NCBI GenBank assembly: GCA_945827565.1
Contig: CALZNR010000018.1
Span: 1 to 11,026, forward strand
Length of the DNA stretch: 11,026 nt
From: an uncultured Prevotella sp.
Lineage (GTDB): Bacteria > Bacteroidota > Bacteroidia > Bacteroidales > Bacteroidaceae
Direction of reading: 5' to 3'
The position numbers were made by a program, and so were the translations under genes. This document shows, piece by piece, positions 1-7,177 of the stretch. The notes beneath the pieces are model-generated. The model did no database searches, was not told the origin of the DNA, and worked only from the letters and a program-made list of their open reading frames with translations. Position 1 is the stretch's first letter. Each line of letters opens with the position of its first letter.

Positions 1-53
1 AGAGCAATTCATTCGTAATGAATAGGTCCCCGGTTCGAGCCCGGGTATCGGCT
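1..53 (+). tRNA. tRNA-Thr (anticodon CGT), 3' part; gene starts before the window
   Basis: The visible part begins at the end of the D arm. The anticodon arm has the stem ATTCA (7-11) paired with TGAAT (19-23). Its 7-base loop is TTCGTAA, which places anticodon CGT at 14-16 and reads the Thr codon ACG. The T arm is CCCGG/CCGGG around TTCGAGC (29-45). It is followed by TATCGGC (46-52), the 3' acceptor strand, and discriminator T53. CCA is not encoded. About 20 bases of 5' sequence (the 5' acceptor strand and most of the D arm) lie outside the window. It is followed 22 bp later by tRNA-Gly on the same strand, so the two are probably co-transcribed. Confidence 0.93.
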
Positions 54-75
54 CATAGGATTTAGAGGTATTTGT

Positions 76-148
76 GCGGAATTAGCTCAGTTGGTAGAGC
101 ACAACTTTCCCAAAGTTGGGGTCGCGAGTTCGAGCCTCGTATTCCGCT
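76..148 (+). tRNA. tRNA-Gly (anticodon CCC)
   Basis: This is a complete cloverleaf. The acceptor strand GCGGAAT (76-82) pairs with ATTCCGC (141-147), with discriminator T148. The D arm contains AGCTCAGTTGGTAGAGC. The anticodon stem CAACT/AGTTG (102-106/114-118) encloses TTCCCAA, giving anticodon CCC at 109-111, which reads Gly GGG. The T loop is TTCGAGC (129-135), closed by a stem with one G-U pair. CCA is not encoded and must be added by the CCA-adding enzyme. The gene converges on the uvrA paralogue, whose stop codon lies 32 bp downstream. I see no hairpin terminator between them. Confidence 0.97.
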
Positions 149-180
149 CCTTTGTTCTCACCTCGTTTCTTCTTGCCCAT

Positions 181-3000
181 TTATCTCTCTATTTTGCTTT
201 TCAAGTATTGCCCAGTGATGCTCTTGTTGCATGCACATATCTCTTCTGGAGTACCCACGGCAACAATCTCGCCTCCTTTTTCGCCTCCTTCTGGTCCCAT
301 ATCTATGACGTAGTCCGCACACTTTATTACGTCAAGATGGTGCTCTATCACTATCACTGTGTGTCCATGCTCTATGAGAGTGTTGAACGAATTGAGCAGT
401 TTTTGGATGTCGTTCAGGTGTAGTCCTGTAGTGGGTTCGTCAAAAATGAACATTGTAGGTGTCTGCTTCTCTTGGGAAATATAATAAGCCAATTTCACTC
501 GCTGATTCTCTCCACCAGACAACGTAGATGAAGATTGTCCTAACTTAATATAACCCAATCCTACGTTTTCCAGCACCTGCAACTTATCTGCTATATGAGC
601 CTGTCCATTGTCTCTGAAGAACATCATGGCTTCACTGACAGACATTTCTAGAACATCGCTGATGTTTTTGCCAGCAAACTTTACCTCAAGAATATCTTGC
701 TTAAAGCGTTTGCCATGACAGCATTGACATTCCAATGTTATATCAGCCATAAACTGCATTTCTATGGTTATTTCTCCAGCTCCCTTACATTCCTCACATC
801 TTCCCCCTTCTGTATTGAATGAAAAATACTGCGAGGTGTAGCCCATCTGCACAGACAGGGGTTGTTCAGCAAACAGGTCACGGATAGCATCATAGGCTTT
901 AATATAGGTCACCGGATTGGAGCGTGTACTCTTTCCCAGTGGATTCTGATCCACGTATTCCACCTTACTGATAGCATTGGTATTCCCCTCCAACCCTAAG
1001 AAATCACCTGGTGCATCGCACACATCCCCTATAGCTCGTTTCAGCGCAGGATATAAGATGCCCTTAATGAGTGTAGATTTGCCTGAACCACTAATACCTG
1101 CTACGGCAGTGAAAACATGAAGGGGAAAAAATACGTCAATACCTTTAAGATTATTCATGCGTGCCCCCTTGACAGTGATACCCACATCCCATTTTCTGCG
1201 ATGTACGGGCACTTCAATTTTTGAAATGCCGTGTAGATATTTCAGCGTATAACTCTTGGGAAATTTCTTCAAAAGAGTATTATTCACATCCTTTACGGGA
1301 CCTTCATAGACCAGTTCTCCACCATAGACTCCGGCATCAGGGCCAATGTCTATCAGATAGTCTGAAGCCGTGATGATTTCCTCATCGTGTTCCACTACAA
1401 TCACAGTGTTTCCCTGATCTCTCAATTGTCTGAACACCTTGATAAGCCGTTGCGTGTCTCTACTGTGCAAACCAATACTTGGCTCATCCAAAATATACAG
1501 TGAACCCACCAAACTGCTTCCGAGCGACGTGGTGAGATTGATACGCTGACTTTCGCCACCGCTAAGTGTAGAGGAAAGTCTGTCCAAAGTAAGATATCCC
1601 AAACCCACATCCAGCAGAAAAGCAAGACGGGAATGGATTTCCTTCAGCAGCCTTTTTCCTATCAAAGCCTCGTTTGGCGTAAGCTGCAGGTTGTCAAACC
1701 ATGCTTTCAACTTATTGATGGGCATTTGGGTGATATCTGTAATGCTTCTCCCCGCAATCTTAACGTATGACGCCTCTTTTTTCAGTCTTGTTCCATGGCA
1801 TACAGGACAAATTGTTTTTCCACGATACCTGCTCATCATCACACGGTACTGTATTTTGTACTGATTCTCCTTTACCATTTGGAAGAAACCATCAATACAT
1901 ACTTTATGCTGATATTTATTGTCTTCAGGAAAACCATGCCACAGCCAGTCACGTTGCTGGGTTGTCAGTTGATAATAAGGTGCGAATATAGGAAAGTCGT
2001 GATTTGAAGCCATTCGGCAAAATTCTTCTTTCCACTCTTTCATCTTCTCACCATGCCAACATACCACACAACCATCATACACACTGAGTGCGGTGTTGGG
2101 TATCACCAGTTTTTCGTCTATGCCGATGATATTGCCAAAGCCCTGACATTCCGGACATGCCCCCGTGGGAGAGTTAAAGGAAAACATACGGTCGTTGGGC
2201 TCTTCAAAGGTCATTCCGTCTGCTTCAAAAGAATGAGAAAAATCATAGGCTATCATAGACGGCATGAAAATCAATCTGCATGCTCCCTTACCCTCCAAAA
2301 AAGCAGTTTCCACAGAGTCTGTAAGGCGTGACATGCCATCTGGTGAAAGATCTACCGACATGCGGTCGATGACTAAAAACAACTGGTCGTTGCTGCCATT
2401 TGCCTCACCGTTATTCTCAATATAATCTAAGATGCCAACAAACTCATTGTTCACCATCAGTCTGGTATAACCTTGAAAGACAAAGTCCTTTAATTTCTGT
2501 TGCAGAACATTACCCTCCAATTCTTTTGCGATGGGAGCAACTACCGCAAATTTCGTTTTCTCGGCATAGTTGGCCAAACAGGCATAGATATCTTCAATAG
2601 AATGTCTTTTCACTTCCTCTCCACTAATGGGGGAGTATGTGTGACCAATCCGAGCATAGAGCAGTCGCAGATAATCATATATCTCAGTGCTGGTGCCAAC
2701 AGTGGAACGAGAATTTTTGCTGCATACTTTCTGTTCGATAGCAATTGCTGGAGGAATCCCTTTGATACTGTCGCATTCTGGTTTTCGTATTCTTCCCATA
2801 AATTGCCTTGCATACGAGGACAAACTTTCCACATATCTTCGTTGGCCCTCTGCATACAGGGTATCAAAAGCGAAGGATGACTTGCCGGAACCACTCACAC
2901 CAGAAACCACTATAAACCTGTCAAGTGGAATGTTTACGGAGAGATTCTTGAGATTGTTTACTCTTACCCCTTTGACTGTGATATATTTATTGTCGCTCAT
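181..3000 (-). CDS. uvrA: UvrA-family excinuclease ABC subunit A (paralogue type)
   Basis: This is a 939-aa ABC-type ATPase of the UvrA family, the damage-recognition subunit of nucleotide excision repair that works with UvrB. Visible motifs are Walker A GVSGSGKS (34-41), signature LSGGESQ (479-485) and Walker B LDEP (504-507), then a second set: GISGSGKS (635-642), LSGGENQ (827-833) and FDEP (853-856). The C-terminal zinc finger is intact (C735, C738, C758, C761). The N-terminal one looks incomplete: the CPEC pair at 282/285 is present, but the CPxC pair expected about 25 residues earlier is absent (the stretch reads SHSFEADGMTFEEP). CPVC at 398/401 is present. Length matches E. coli UvrA (940 aa). 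The N-terminal wording (GIPPAIAIEQKV) differs from the canonical Bacteroidetes UvrA as I remember it (GLSPVISIEQKT), so I read this as a second UvrA copy; that comparison is from memory. The ATG at 3000 has no Shine-Dalgarno sequence. It is the last gene of the ftsK-led series, 51 bp after rlmH. Confidence 0.93.
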   Translation of the reverse strand: MSDNKYITVKGVRVNNLKNLSVNIPLDRFIVVSGVSGSGKSSFAFDTLYAEGQRRYVESLSSYARQFMGRIRKPECDSIKGIPPAIAIEQKVCSKNSRSTVGTSTEIYDYLRLLYARIGHTYSPISGEEVKRHSIEDIYACLANYAEKTKFAVVAPIAKELEGNVLQQKLKDFVFQGYTRLMVNNEFVGILDYIENNGEANGSNDQLFLVIDRMSVDLSPDGMSRLTDSVETAFLEGKGACRLIFMPSMIAYDFSHSFEADGMTFEEPNDRMFSFNSPTGACPECQGFGNIIGIDEKLVIPNTALSVYDGCVVCWHGEKMKEWKEEFCRMASNHDFPIFAPYYQLTTQQRDWLWHGFPEDNKYQHKVCIDGFFQMVKENQYKIQYRVMMSRYRGKTICPVCHGTRLKKEASYVKIAGRSITDITQMPINKLKAWFDNLQLTPNEALIGKRLLKEIHSRLAFLLDVGLGYLTLDRLSSTLSGGESQRINLTTSLGSSLVGSLYILDEPSIGLHSRDTQRLIKVFRQLRDQGNTVIVVEHDEEIITASDYLIDIGPDAGVYGGELVYEGPVKDVNNTLLKKFPKSYTLKYLHGISKIEVPVHRRKWDVGITVKGARMNNLKGIDVFFPLHVFTAVAGISGSGKSTLIKGILYPALKRAIGDVCDAPGDFLGLEGNTNAISKVEYVDQNPLGKSTRSNPVTYIKAYDAIRDLFAEQPLSVQMGYTSQYFSFNTEGGRCEECKGAGEITIEMQFMADITLECQCCHGKRFKQDILEVKFAGKNISDVLEMSVSEAMMFFRDNGQAHIADKLQVLENVGLGYIKLGQSSSTLSGGENQRVKLAYYISQEKQTPTMFIFDEPTTGLHLNDIQKLLNSFNTLIEHGHTVIVIEHHLDVIKCADYVIDMGPEGGEKGGEIVAVGTPEEICACNKSITGQYLKSKIER

Positions 3001-3041
3001 GTGCTATTCTTATTTCAGTAAGTTCTAATTCAGAATAATCT

Positions 3042-3080
3042 GGCTCATTCTTCACTCATGATGATAAGGCTCATTCTTCA
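3042..3080. repeat. 13-bp direct repeat at the rlmH stop codon
   Basis: GGCTCATTCTTCA occurs at 3042-3054 and again at 3068-3080, 26 bp apart start to start. On the coding (minus) strand the copies read TGAAGAATGAGCC. The first lies in the last codons of rlmH and the second begins with its TGA stop codon. The 13 bases after each copy match at about half of their positions, so this may be an old 26-bp tandem duplication. No function is apparent. Confidence 0.5.
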
Positions 3081-3522
3081 GAATGGTGTGTGCCCGGTAT
3101 ATCTGCTCAACAAGCAACAATCTTATCATCTGATGAGAAAACGTCATTTTGGAGAGAGAGATTTCTCCATTTGCCCTTTTCTTTACATCTGACGAAAAAC
3201 CGTATGGACCACCGATTATCAATAATAATCTACGACTGTTCATCTGCTTCTGATGAATCCATTGTGCAAATTCCACACTCCTCATCTCCTTGCCATGTTC
3301 ATCAAGGAGTATCACGTCATCTGTAGGGGAGATATTTTTCAATATAAGCTCTCCTTCTCGTTGCTTCTGCTGTTCTATAGAAAGACTTTTGGCATTTTTC
3401 AATTCGGGGATGATGATTACCTGAATATTGTCATAATACTGTATGCGCTGCAAGTAATCGTTTAGTCCAGAAATGACATTCTTGTCAACGGTCTTTCCTA
3501 CGAAAATGAGTGTAGTTTTCAA
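3052..3522 (-). CDS. rlmH: 23S rRNA (pseudouridine1915-N3)-methyltransferase RlmH
   Basis: This SPOUT-class SAM-dependent methyltransferase methylates N3 of pseudouridine 1915 in helix 69 of 23S rRNA on the assembled 70S ribosome. The 156-aa length is normal for the family. It begins with the typical KTTLIFVGKT strand and has LLDEHGKE (72-79) and the SAM-binding knot segment IIGGPYGF (102-109). The C-terminal block SLSKMTFSHQMIR (122-134) ends in EPYHHE, where the family normally has a PYHH-type terminus. The start appears to be TTG at 3522. The frame is closed upstream by an in-frame TGA with no ATG in between, and this start gives the family's usual N terminus. No Shine-Dalgarno sequence is visible. 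It lies 29 bp after the DUF4491 gene and 51 bp before uvrA, on the same strand. Confidence 0.96.
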   Translation of the reverse strand: MKTTLIFVGKTVDKNVISGLNDYLQRIQYYDNIQVIIIPELKNAKSLSIEQQKQREGELILKNISPTDDVILLDEHGKEMRSVEFAQWIHQKQMNSRRLLLIIGGPYGFSSDVKKRANGEISLSKMTFSHQMIRLLLVEQIYRAHTILKNEPYHHE

Positions 3523-3551
3523 GGCTTTTATATTAGGGATAATTCATTTTG

Positions 3552-3833
3552 TCAGCGTTTGGGGTGTTTGGGAAACCATCCCTTCTCCACACGTTTCTTC
3601 TGTTCAAAAAGTTCTCCTATTGACCACAAAAAAGATGCCCCCAATACACCTGTCACAGAGGATATAATCACCTGTTCAACCAATAGAGAAAGTGCAATGC
3701 AGATAATGCCGCAGAGTAAAAATATCCACCAGAATTTGGTGCCAGTGTAATACTCTGTTTTGATAACGATGGGGTGAAACACACCAATGATGACAAAAGT
3801 ACTTATTGCAATGGTCAGTCCTGTAAAATACAT
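3552..3833 (-). CDS. DUF4491-type small integral membrane protein
   Basis: This is a 93-aa protein of unknown function that I recognise as resembling the Bacteroidetes DUF4491 family. It has three hydrophobic segments that could span the inner membrane (about 3-24, 34-52 and 54-72). They are followed by a short charged tail with RVEKGWFP (81-88), a family-like ending. The conserved-looking FHPIVIKTEYY (19-29) follows the first segment. There are no catalytic motifs and no signal-peptidase site. It sits between the LolA-like gene (35 bp gap) and rlmH (29 bp gap), so it is probably co-transcribed with them. The start at 3833 is supported by an AAGGAG ribosome binding site 7 nt upstream, which is unusual for this phylum. 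Family assignment is from memory of the sequence pattern; function is unknown. Confidence 0.85.
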   Translation of the reverse strand: MYFTGLTIAISTFVIIGVFHPIVIKTEYYTGTKFWWIFLLCGIICIALSLLVEQVIISSVTGVLGASFLWSIGELFEQKKRVEKGWFPKHPKR

Positions 3834-3840
3834 TCTTTTT

Positions 3841-3846
3841 CTCCTT
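3841..3846 (-). promoter_or_regulatory. Shine-Dalgarno-like site AAGGAG for the DUF4491 gene
   Basis: On the minus strand AAGGAG lies 7 nt before the ATG at 3833. This is a near-ideal Shine-Dalgarno match. The starts of ftsK, rlmH, uvrA and the plus-strand genes show none, as expected for Bacteroidetes. The LolA-like gene has a weaker AAGGA (4474-4478) 5 nt before its ATG. Whether either is used is not known. Confidence 0.45.
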
Positions 3847-3868
3847 TTATATTCGTTGACGCCCAGCT

Positions 3869-4468
3869 TTATCGCAAGTCGATGATTTCTGCATTAGGAT
3901 GCTCTTTTGCATTAAACTGAAACGCATTGTCAGATAATTTTACGTTTTGCACCTTCGACAGTTGAATGGTGCTCCATACCCCCTTTTCGCATAGTTTGAC
4001 AGTAGAGGGCAGGTAAGTCTTTGCATGGATAGTTATGTATGCTTCCGAGATTCTGCTGTTTTTGGATTGCGCTTGCAGATGAGCGATGTAATTGCTTCCC
4101 TTTTTCTCATGCGAAAGTTTGTAACCACTGCGGTACATAGTGATGAAAGAGTAGGGGTTTATTCTGTTTAGTTGGGTATTGCTCGGACGAGACAGATTCA
4201 CTTCCTCGTTGCTCTTTACATAACTCCACATCTCCCTTCCATTAAACCAAATAATCATCTGAGGTGTGGAGAGTTGAAATTTCTTTCCTTTTATGGCAAT
4301 GGTGCCAGCCAAACCATTATATGTGCCCCCTGCGATAGAGAAGGACGCTCTCATCCCACTCTTCTGATTGATAACATTCGCAGCCTTATCCAAAATTGTT
4401 CTCGTATTTTGGGCATACAGCAGTGAAGTGATACCTAAAAGAGAAACGATGAACAAAAGTCTTTTCAT
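3869..4468 (-). CDS. LolA-like outer-membrane lipoprotein carrier protein, periplasmic
   Basis: This 199-aa protein has a clear signal peptide: MKRLL, a hydrophobic core (FIVSLLGITSLL) and a likely signal peptidase I site near YAQ (18-20). The mature part fits the LolA/LolB-like fold, an open beta-barrel that carries lipoproteins across the periplasm. Typical elements are an early helix (ILDKAANVINQKSG), a strand with GLAGTIAIKGKKFQL (52-66), then IIWFNGREMWSYV (72-84) and N-P-Y-SF (109-113). There is no cysteine after the signal peptide, so it is a soluble carrier (LolA) rather than a lipoprotein (LolB). It follows ftsK by 66 bp on the same strand, a pairing I associate with Bacteroidetes genomes. 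A weak AAGGA lies 5 nt before the ATG. LolA-like proteins are divergent, so the family call is firmer than the exact cargo. Confidence 0.85.
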   Translation of the reverse strand: MKRLLFIVSLLGITSLLYAQNTRTILDKAANVINQKSGMRASFSIAGGTYNGLAGTIAIKGKKFQLSTPQMIIWFNGREMWSYVKSNEEVNLSRPSNTQLNRINPYSFITMYRSGYKLSHEKKGSNYIAHLQAQSKNSRISEAYITIHAKTYLPSTVKLCEKGVWSTIQLSKVQNVKLSDNAFQFNAKEHPNAEIIDLR

Positions 4469-4534
4469 ATTCGTCCTTTTAACTTTAAACCGATAACTAC
4501 ATTTGAGATGTTATGACCTTCTTATATATGAGAC

Positions 4535-7027
4535 TTATCTCCATGCACTGAGCAGTTTTTCCAGACTCACTTCATCTTGAATAAGTACTTCACGCGGTTT
4601 GGCTCCCATTGCAGAGCCCACAACACCTGCCTTTTCCAATTGGTCCATCAATCGCCCAGCTCGGTTGTAACCGATAGAGAATTTGCGTTGTATCAAACTG
4701 GTGCTACCCGATTGGTTCAGTACAATGAGGCGAGCTGCTTCTTCAAACAGAGAATCAACCGACTGCATATCGATAGAACCACCAGCCAAGGCATCACCCT
4801 CATTGGAGTCAGGAATAGGCAATTCAAAGGTGCTCACATAGCCTTGCTGTTGAGAAATGAACTGGTTGATACGTTCCACTTCATCGGTATCCACAAAGGC
4901 ACACTGCACACGCACAGGGTCATTGCCATTGAGGAACAGCATATCTCCCTTTCCCACCAACTGATTGGCACCTGGACGGTCTAAGATGGTTTTAGAGTCA
5001 ACCATAGCACTCACTTTGAACGCCATTCTACCAGGGAAATTGGCCTTGATGTTACCCGTGATAATGGTCGTAGTGGGTCGCTGGGTGGCAATAATCATGT
5101 GTATGCCAATAGCACGTGCCAACTGGGCAATACGTGCTATAGGAAGTTCTATCTCCTTGCCAGCAGTAAGTATCAGATCACCAAATTCATCAATCACCAC
5201 AACGATGTAAGGCATATAGTGATGACCCTTCTCAGGATTCAGCTTTCTTGCAACAAATTTCTGATTATACTCCTTGATATTTCTTGCACCAGCCTCCTTG
5301 AGCAAGTCATAACGTGTGTCCATTTCCTTACACAGACTATTCAATGTGTATATCACCTTGTCCTTGTCGGTAATAATAGGCTCATTATTGTCATCAGGAA
5401 CCATCGCAAGGAAATGCTTTGAAATGGTGCTGTAGATGCTGAACTCCACCTTCTTGGGGTCAATGAGCACTACTTTCATTTCTGCCGGATGTTTTTTATA
5501 AAGCAAGGAAGTGATGATCGCATTTAGTCCCACAGACTTTCCTTGTCCTGTGGCACCTGCCACCAAAAGATGTGGAATACGTGCGAGGTCAAACATAAAC
5601 ACCTCGTTAGTGATGGTTTTTCCTATGGCGCATGGCAACTCCATGGTTGTTTCCTGAAATTTCTTTGAATTCAGAATACTTTCCATTGAAACGATGTTAG
5701 GTTTTGCATTGGGTACCTCAATACCAATGGTTCCTTTGCCGGGTATTGGCGCAATGATACGAATGCCTAGTGCAGAGAGGCTCAATGCTATATCGTCTTC
5801 CAGATTTCTGATTTTTGAAATTCTGACACCCTGTGCAGGTGTTATTTCGTAGAGTGTGATAGTGGGACCCACAGTGGCCTTGATGGAACTTATCTCCACA
5901 CCGAAGTTTCTTAACACCTCTGTAATGCGCTTGGCATTATTGTTTTGCTCCTCTCTGTCAATACTTGGATTCGTGTTGCTTTCGTATTTTTTCAGCAACT
6001 CAAGAGTGGGATAATGATAGTTTTCCAAATCCTTCTTGGGGTCGTATGGTGCCAAACTTTCCAATGCAGTATCATTACTTGCCTCTGTGGCCTTTTCTTG
6101 CTCTTGAGGCACTTCTATCTCCATAGTCACACCGTTGTCTAAAGCAGTCTGAGCGGTTTCTTTCCTGTTCGTATCCTCAGTGTCGTCCAAAGTTATCTCA
6201 TCAATCAGTTCACGTGGTTCTGCCATTTCACTATTTTCGTCACCGAAGCTATTGTCCATATCCTGCGGTTCCTCTGCAATATCATATGGTATTTCTTCTG
6301 CAATGTCTGTACTGGATGATGCCAATTCCTTGTCCTTCACCTCCTCTGTTTCAACATCACCATTGCCATAACTGATGGAAAACTGGATACGCTTTCTAAA
6401 AGTCTCTGGATTCAGGCATTTGCGGATAATGACAATTGTCTTCGCACTGAAATAGGTTAGAAATCCAATGGCTGTAATAGCAAGTATGGCTGTCAGGCCT
6501 GTAGTGCCTGACAATGCCTCAATAAACTGGACTATATATTTGCCATGGTCTCCTCCTGGATTGTAACAGGTACTGCTAAACAAAGGCGTAACAAATTTTG
6601 CCAGTGCTACGGAAAACCATATCATCACAATGGACAAAACGAGAAATGATTTGAGCAGTTTAACATCGTAGGCGTGCATCACGTTGACTGCCACCAATAT
6701 CATATACAGGGGAATGATGAACGCCGGAATACCAAAGCATTGCTTGATGCAAAAGTAGGAAACGTAAGCACCGATGGAACCGCAACTGTTCAGAAACTCC
6801 CGCTGTGTGTTGAGCATGTCATCCTTCTGAGGTGATAAGATGAGACTCTGATCCGCTTCACATGTACTGAAGAAAGAGATGAACGACATAATGAAGAACA
6901 CTGCTATTGCCAACAAGACAATACCAGAGAAGAAGACAAACTTCTCATTGTCGAACACGTTTTTCACATTTAACACTTGCAGTAGGGATTGGGTATTGGA
7001 ATTATTTGCTGATTTCTTCTTTGCCAT
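4535..7027 (-). CDS. ftsK: DNA translocase FtsK
   Basis: This is a septum-anchored hexameric ATPase that pumps chromosome ends through the closing septum and helps XerCD resolve dimers. From ATG 7027 it has 830 aa (MAKKKSANN...). Order of parts: four membrane segments (about 31-53, 100-118, 124-146, 175-200), an acidic low-complexity linker (about 222-330), then the motor. The motor has Walker A GATGQGKS (491-498) and Walker B VVVIDEFGDL (609-618), followed by IIATQRP (645-651). The C-terminal gamma winged helix, which reads KOPS-type DNA, covers about 755-830 (LIQRKFSIGYNRAGRLMDQLE). Length and layout are those of the shorter Bacteroidetes FtsK. The frame stays open to a TTG at 7099, but I reject that start: the TTG is the last three bases of a promoter -7 box (7097-7104), so it would not be transcribed. 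It leads the five-gene minus-strand series. Confidence 0.96.
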   Translation of the reverse strand: MAKKKSANNSNTQSLLQVLNVKNVFDNEKFVFFSGIVLLAIAVFFIMSFISFFSTCEADQSLILSPQKDDMLNTQREFLNSCGSIGAYVSYFCIKQCFGIPAFIIPLYMILVAVNVMHAYDVKLLKSFLVLSIVMIWFSVALAKFVTPLFSSTCYNPGGDHGKYIVQFIEALSGTTGLTAILAITAIGFLTYFSAKTIVIIRKCLNPETFRKRIQFSISYGNGDVETEEVKDKELASSSTDIAEEIPYDIAEEPQDMDNSFGDENSEMAEPRELIDEITLDDTEDTNRKETAQTALDNGVTMEIEVPQEQEKATEASNDTALESLAPYDPKKDLENYHYPTLELLKKYESNTNPSIDREEQNNNAKRITEVLRNFGVEISSIKATVGPTITLYEITPAQGVRISKIRNLEDDIALSLSALGIRIIAPIPGKGTIGIEVPNAKPNIVSMESILNSKKFQETTMELPCAIGKTITNEVFMFDLARIPHLLVAGATGQGKSVGLNAIITSLLYKKHPAEMKVVLIDPKKVEFSIYSTISKHFLAMVPDDNNEPIITDKDKVIYTLNSLCKEMDTRYDLLKEAGARNIKEYNQKFVARKLNPEKGHHYMPYIVVVIDEFGDLILTAGKEIELPIARIAQLARAIGIHMIIATQRPTTTIITGNIKANFPGRMAFKVSAMVDSKTILDRPGANQLVGKGDMLFLNGNDPVRVQCAFVDTDEVERINQFISQQQGYVSTFELPIPDSNEGDALAGGSIDMQSVDSLFEEAARLIVLNQSGSTSLIQRKFSIGYNRAGRLMDQLEKAGVVGSAMGAKPREVLIQDEVSLEKLLSAWR

Positions 7028-7096
7028 TGTCTGAACTATGCAGTTATTTCGGTAAAACGGATGAAATAGTTTACGGTGAATCCTGTAAACATCCTG

Positions 7097-7104
7097 CAAA
7101 TTTA
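7097..7104 (-). promoter_or_regulatory. Promoter -7 element (TAAATTTG) for the ftsK operon
   Basis: On the minus strand TAAATTTG matches the Bacteroidetes primary-sigma -7 consensus TAnnTTTG exactly. Transcription would start near 7090-7093, leaving an untranslated leader of about 60 nt before the ftsK ATG at 7027. A TTTG that could serve as the -33 element lies 24 bp upstream (7129-7132), which is longer than the usual spacing of about 19, so only the -7 box is claimed. Confidence 0.6.
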
Positions 7105-7147
7105 GTGGAAAAAAAAGAAATAGGAGAACAAAACACTTTATTTTTTG

Positions 7148-7155
7148 TAATTTTG
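7148..7155 (+). promoter_or_regulatory. Promoter -7 element (TAATTTTG) for the exonuclease-rlmI-tilS operon
   Basis: TAATTTTG matches TAnnTTTG exactly and continues as TAATTTTGCAGACCGAA, a form often seen in Prevotella and Bacteroides promoters. Transcription would begin near 7160-7163, giving a short leader of about 16 nt before the ATG at 7178. No TTTG is seen at the expected -33 distance. This element and the one at 7097-7104 are divergent, with 43 bp between them. Confidence 0.6.
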
Positions 7156-7177
7156 CAGACCGAAGAGTAACAGATAA

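Noticed and set aside
76..148. tRNA-Gly as an attachment site for an integrated element
   Set aside because: I found no second copy of the tRNA 3' end in the window and no integrase gene; the neighbour is a core repair gene.
91..423. 110-codon plus-strand frame starting inside tRNA-Gly
   Set aside because: It starts at a TTG within the tRNA and runs antisense to uvrA, whose motifs are intact.
6180..6371. Serine-rich 63-codon plus-strand frame within ftsK
   Set aside because: It is the reverse complement of the acidic Asp/Glu-rich linker of FtsK, which naturally reads as serine-rich on the other strand.
7028..7099. N-terminal extension of FtsK by 24 residues from TTG 7099
   Set aside because: The TTG lies inside the promoter -7 box, and the residues are unlike a normal FtsK N terminus, while MAKKKS at 7027 is typical.
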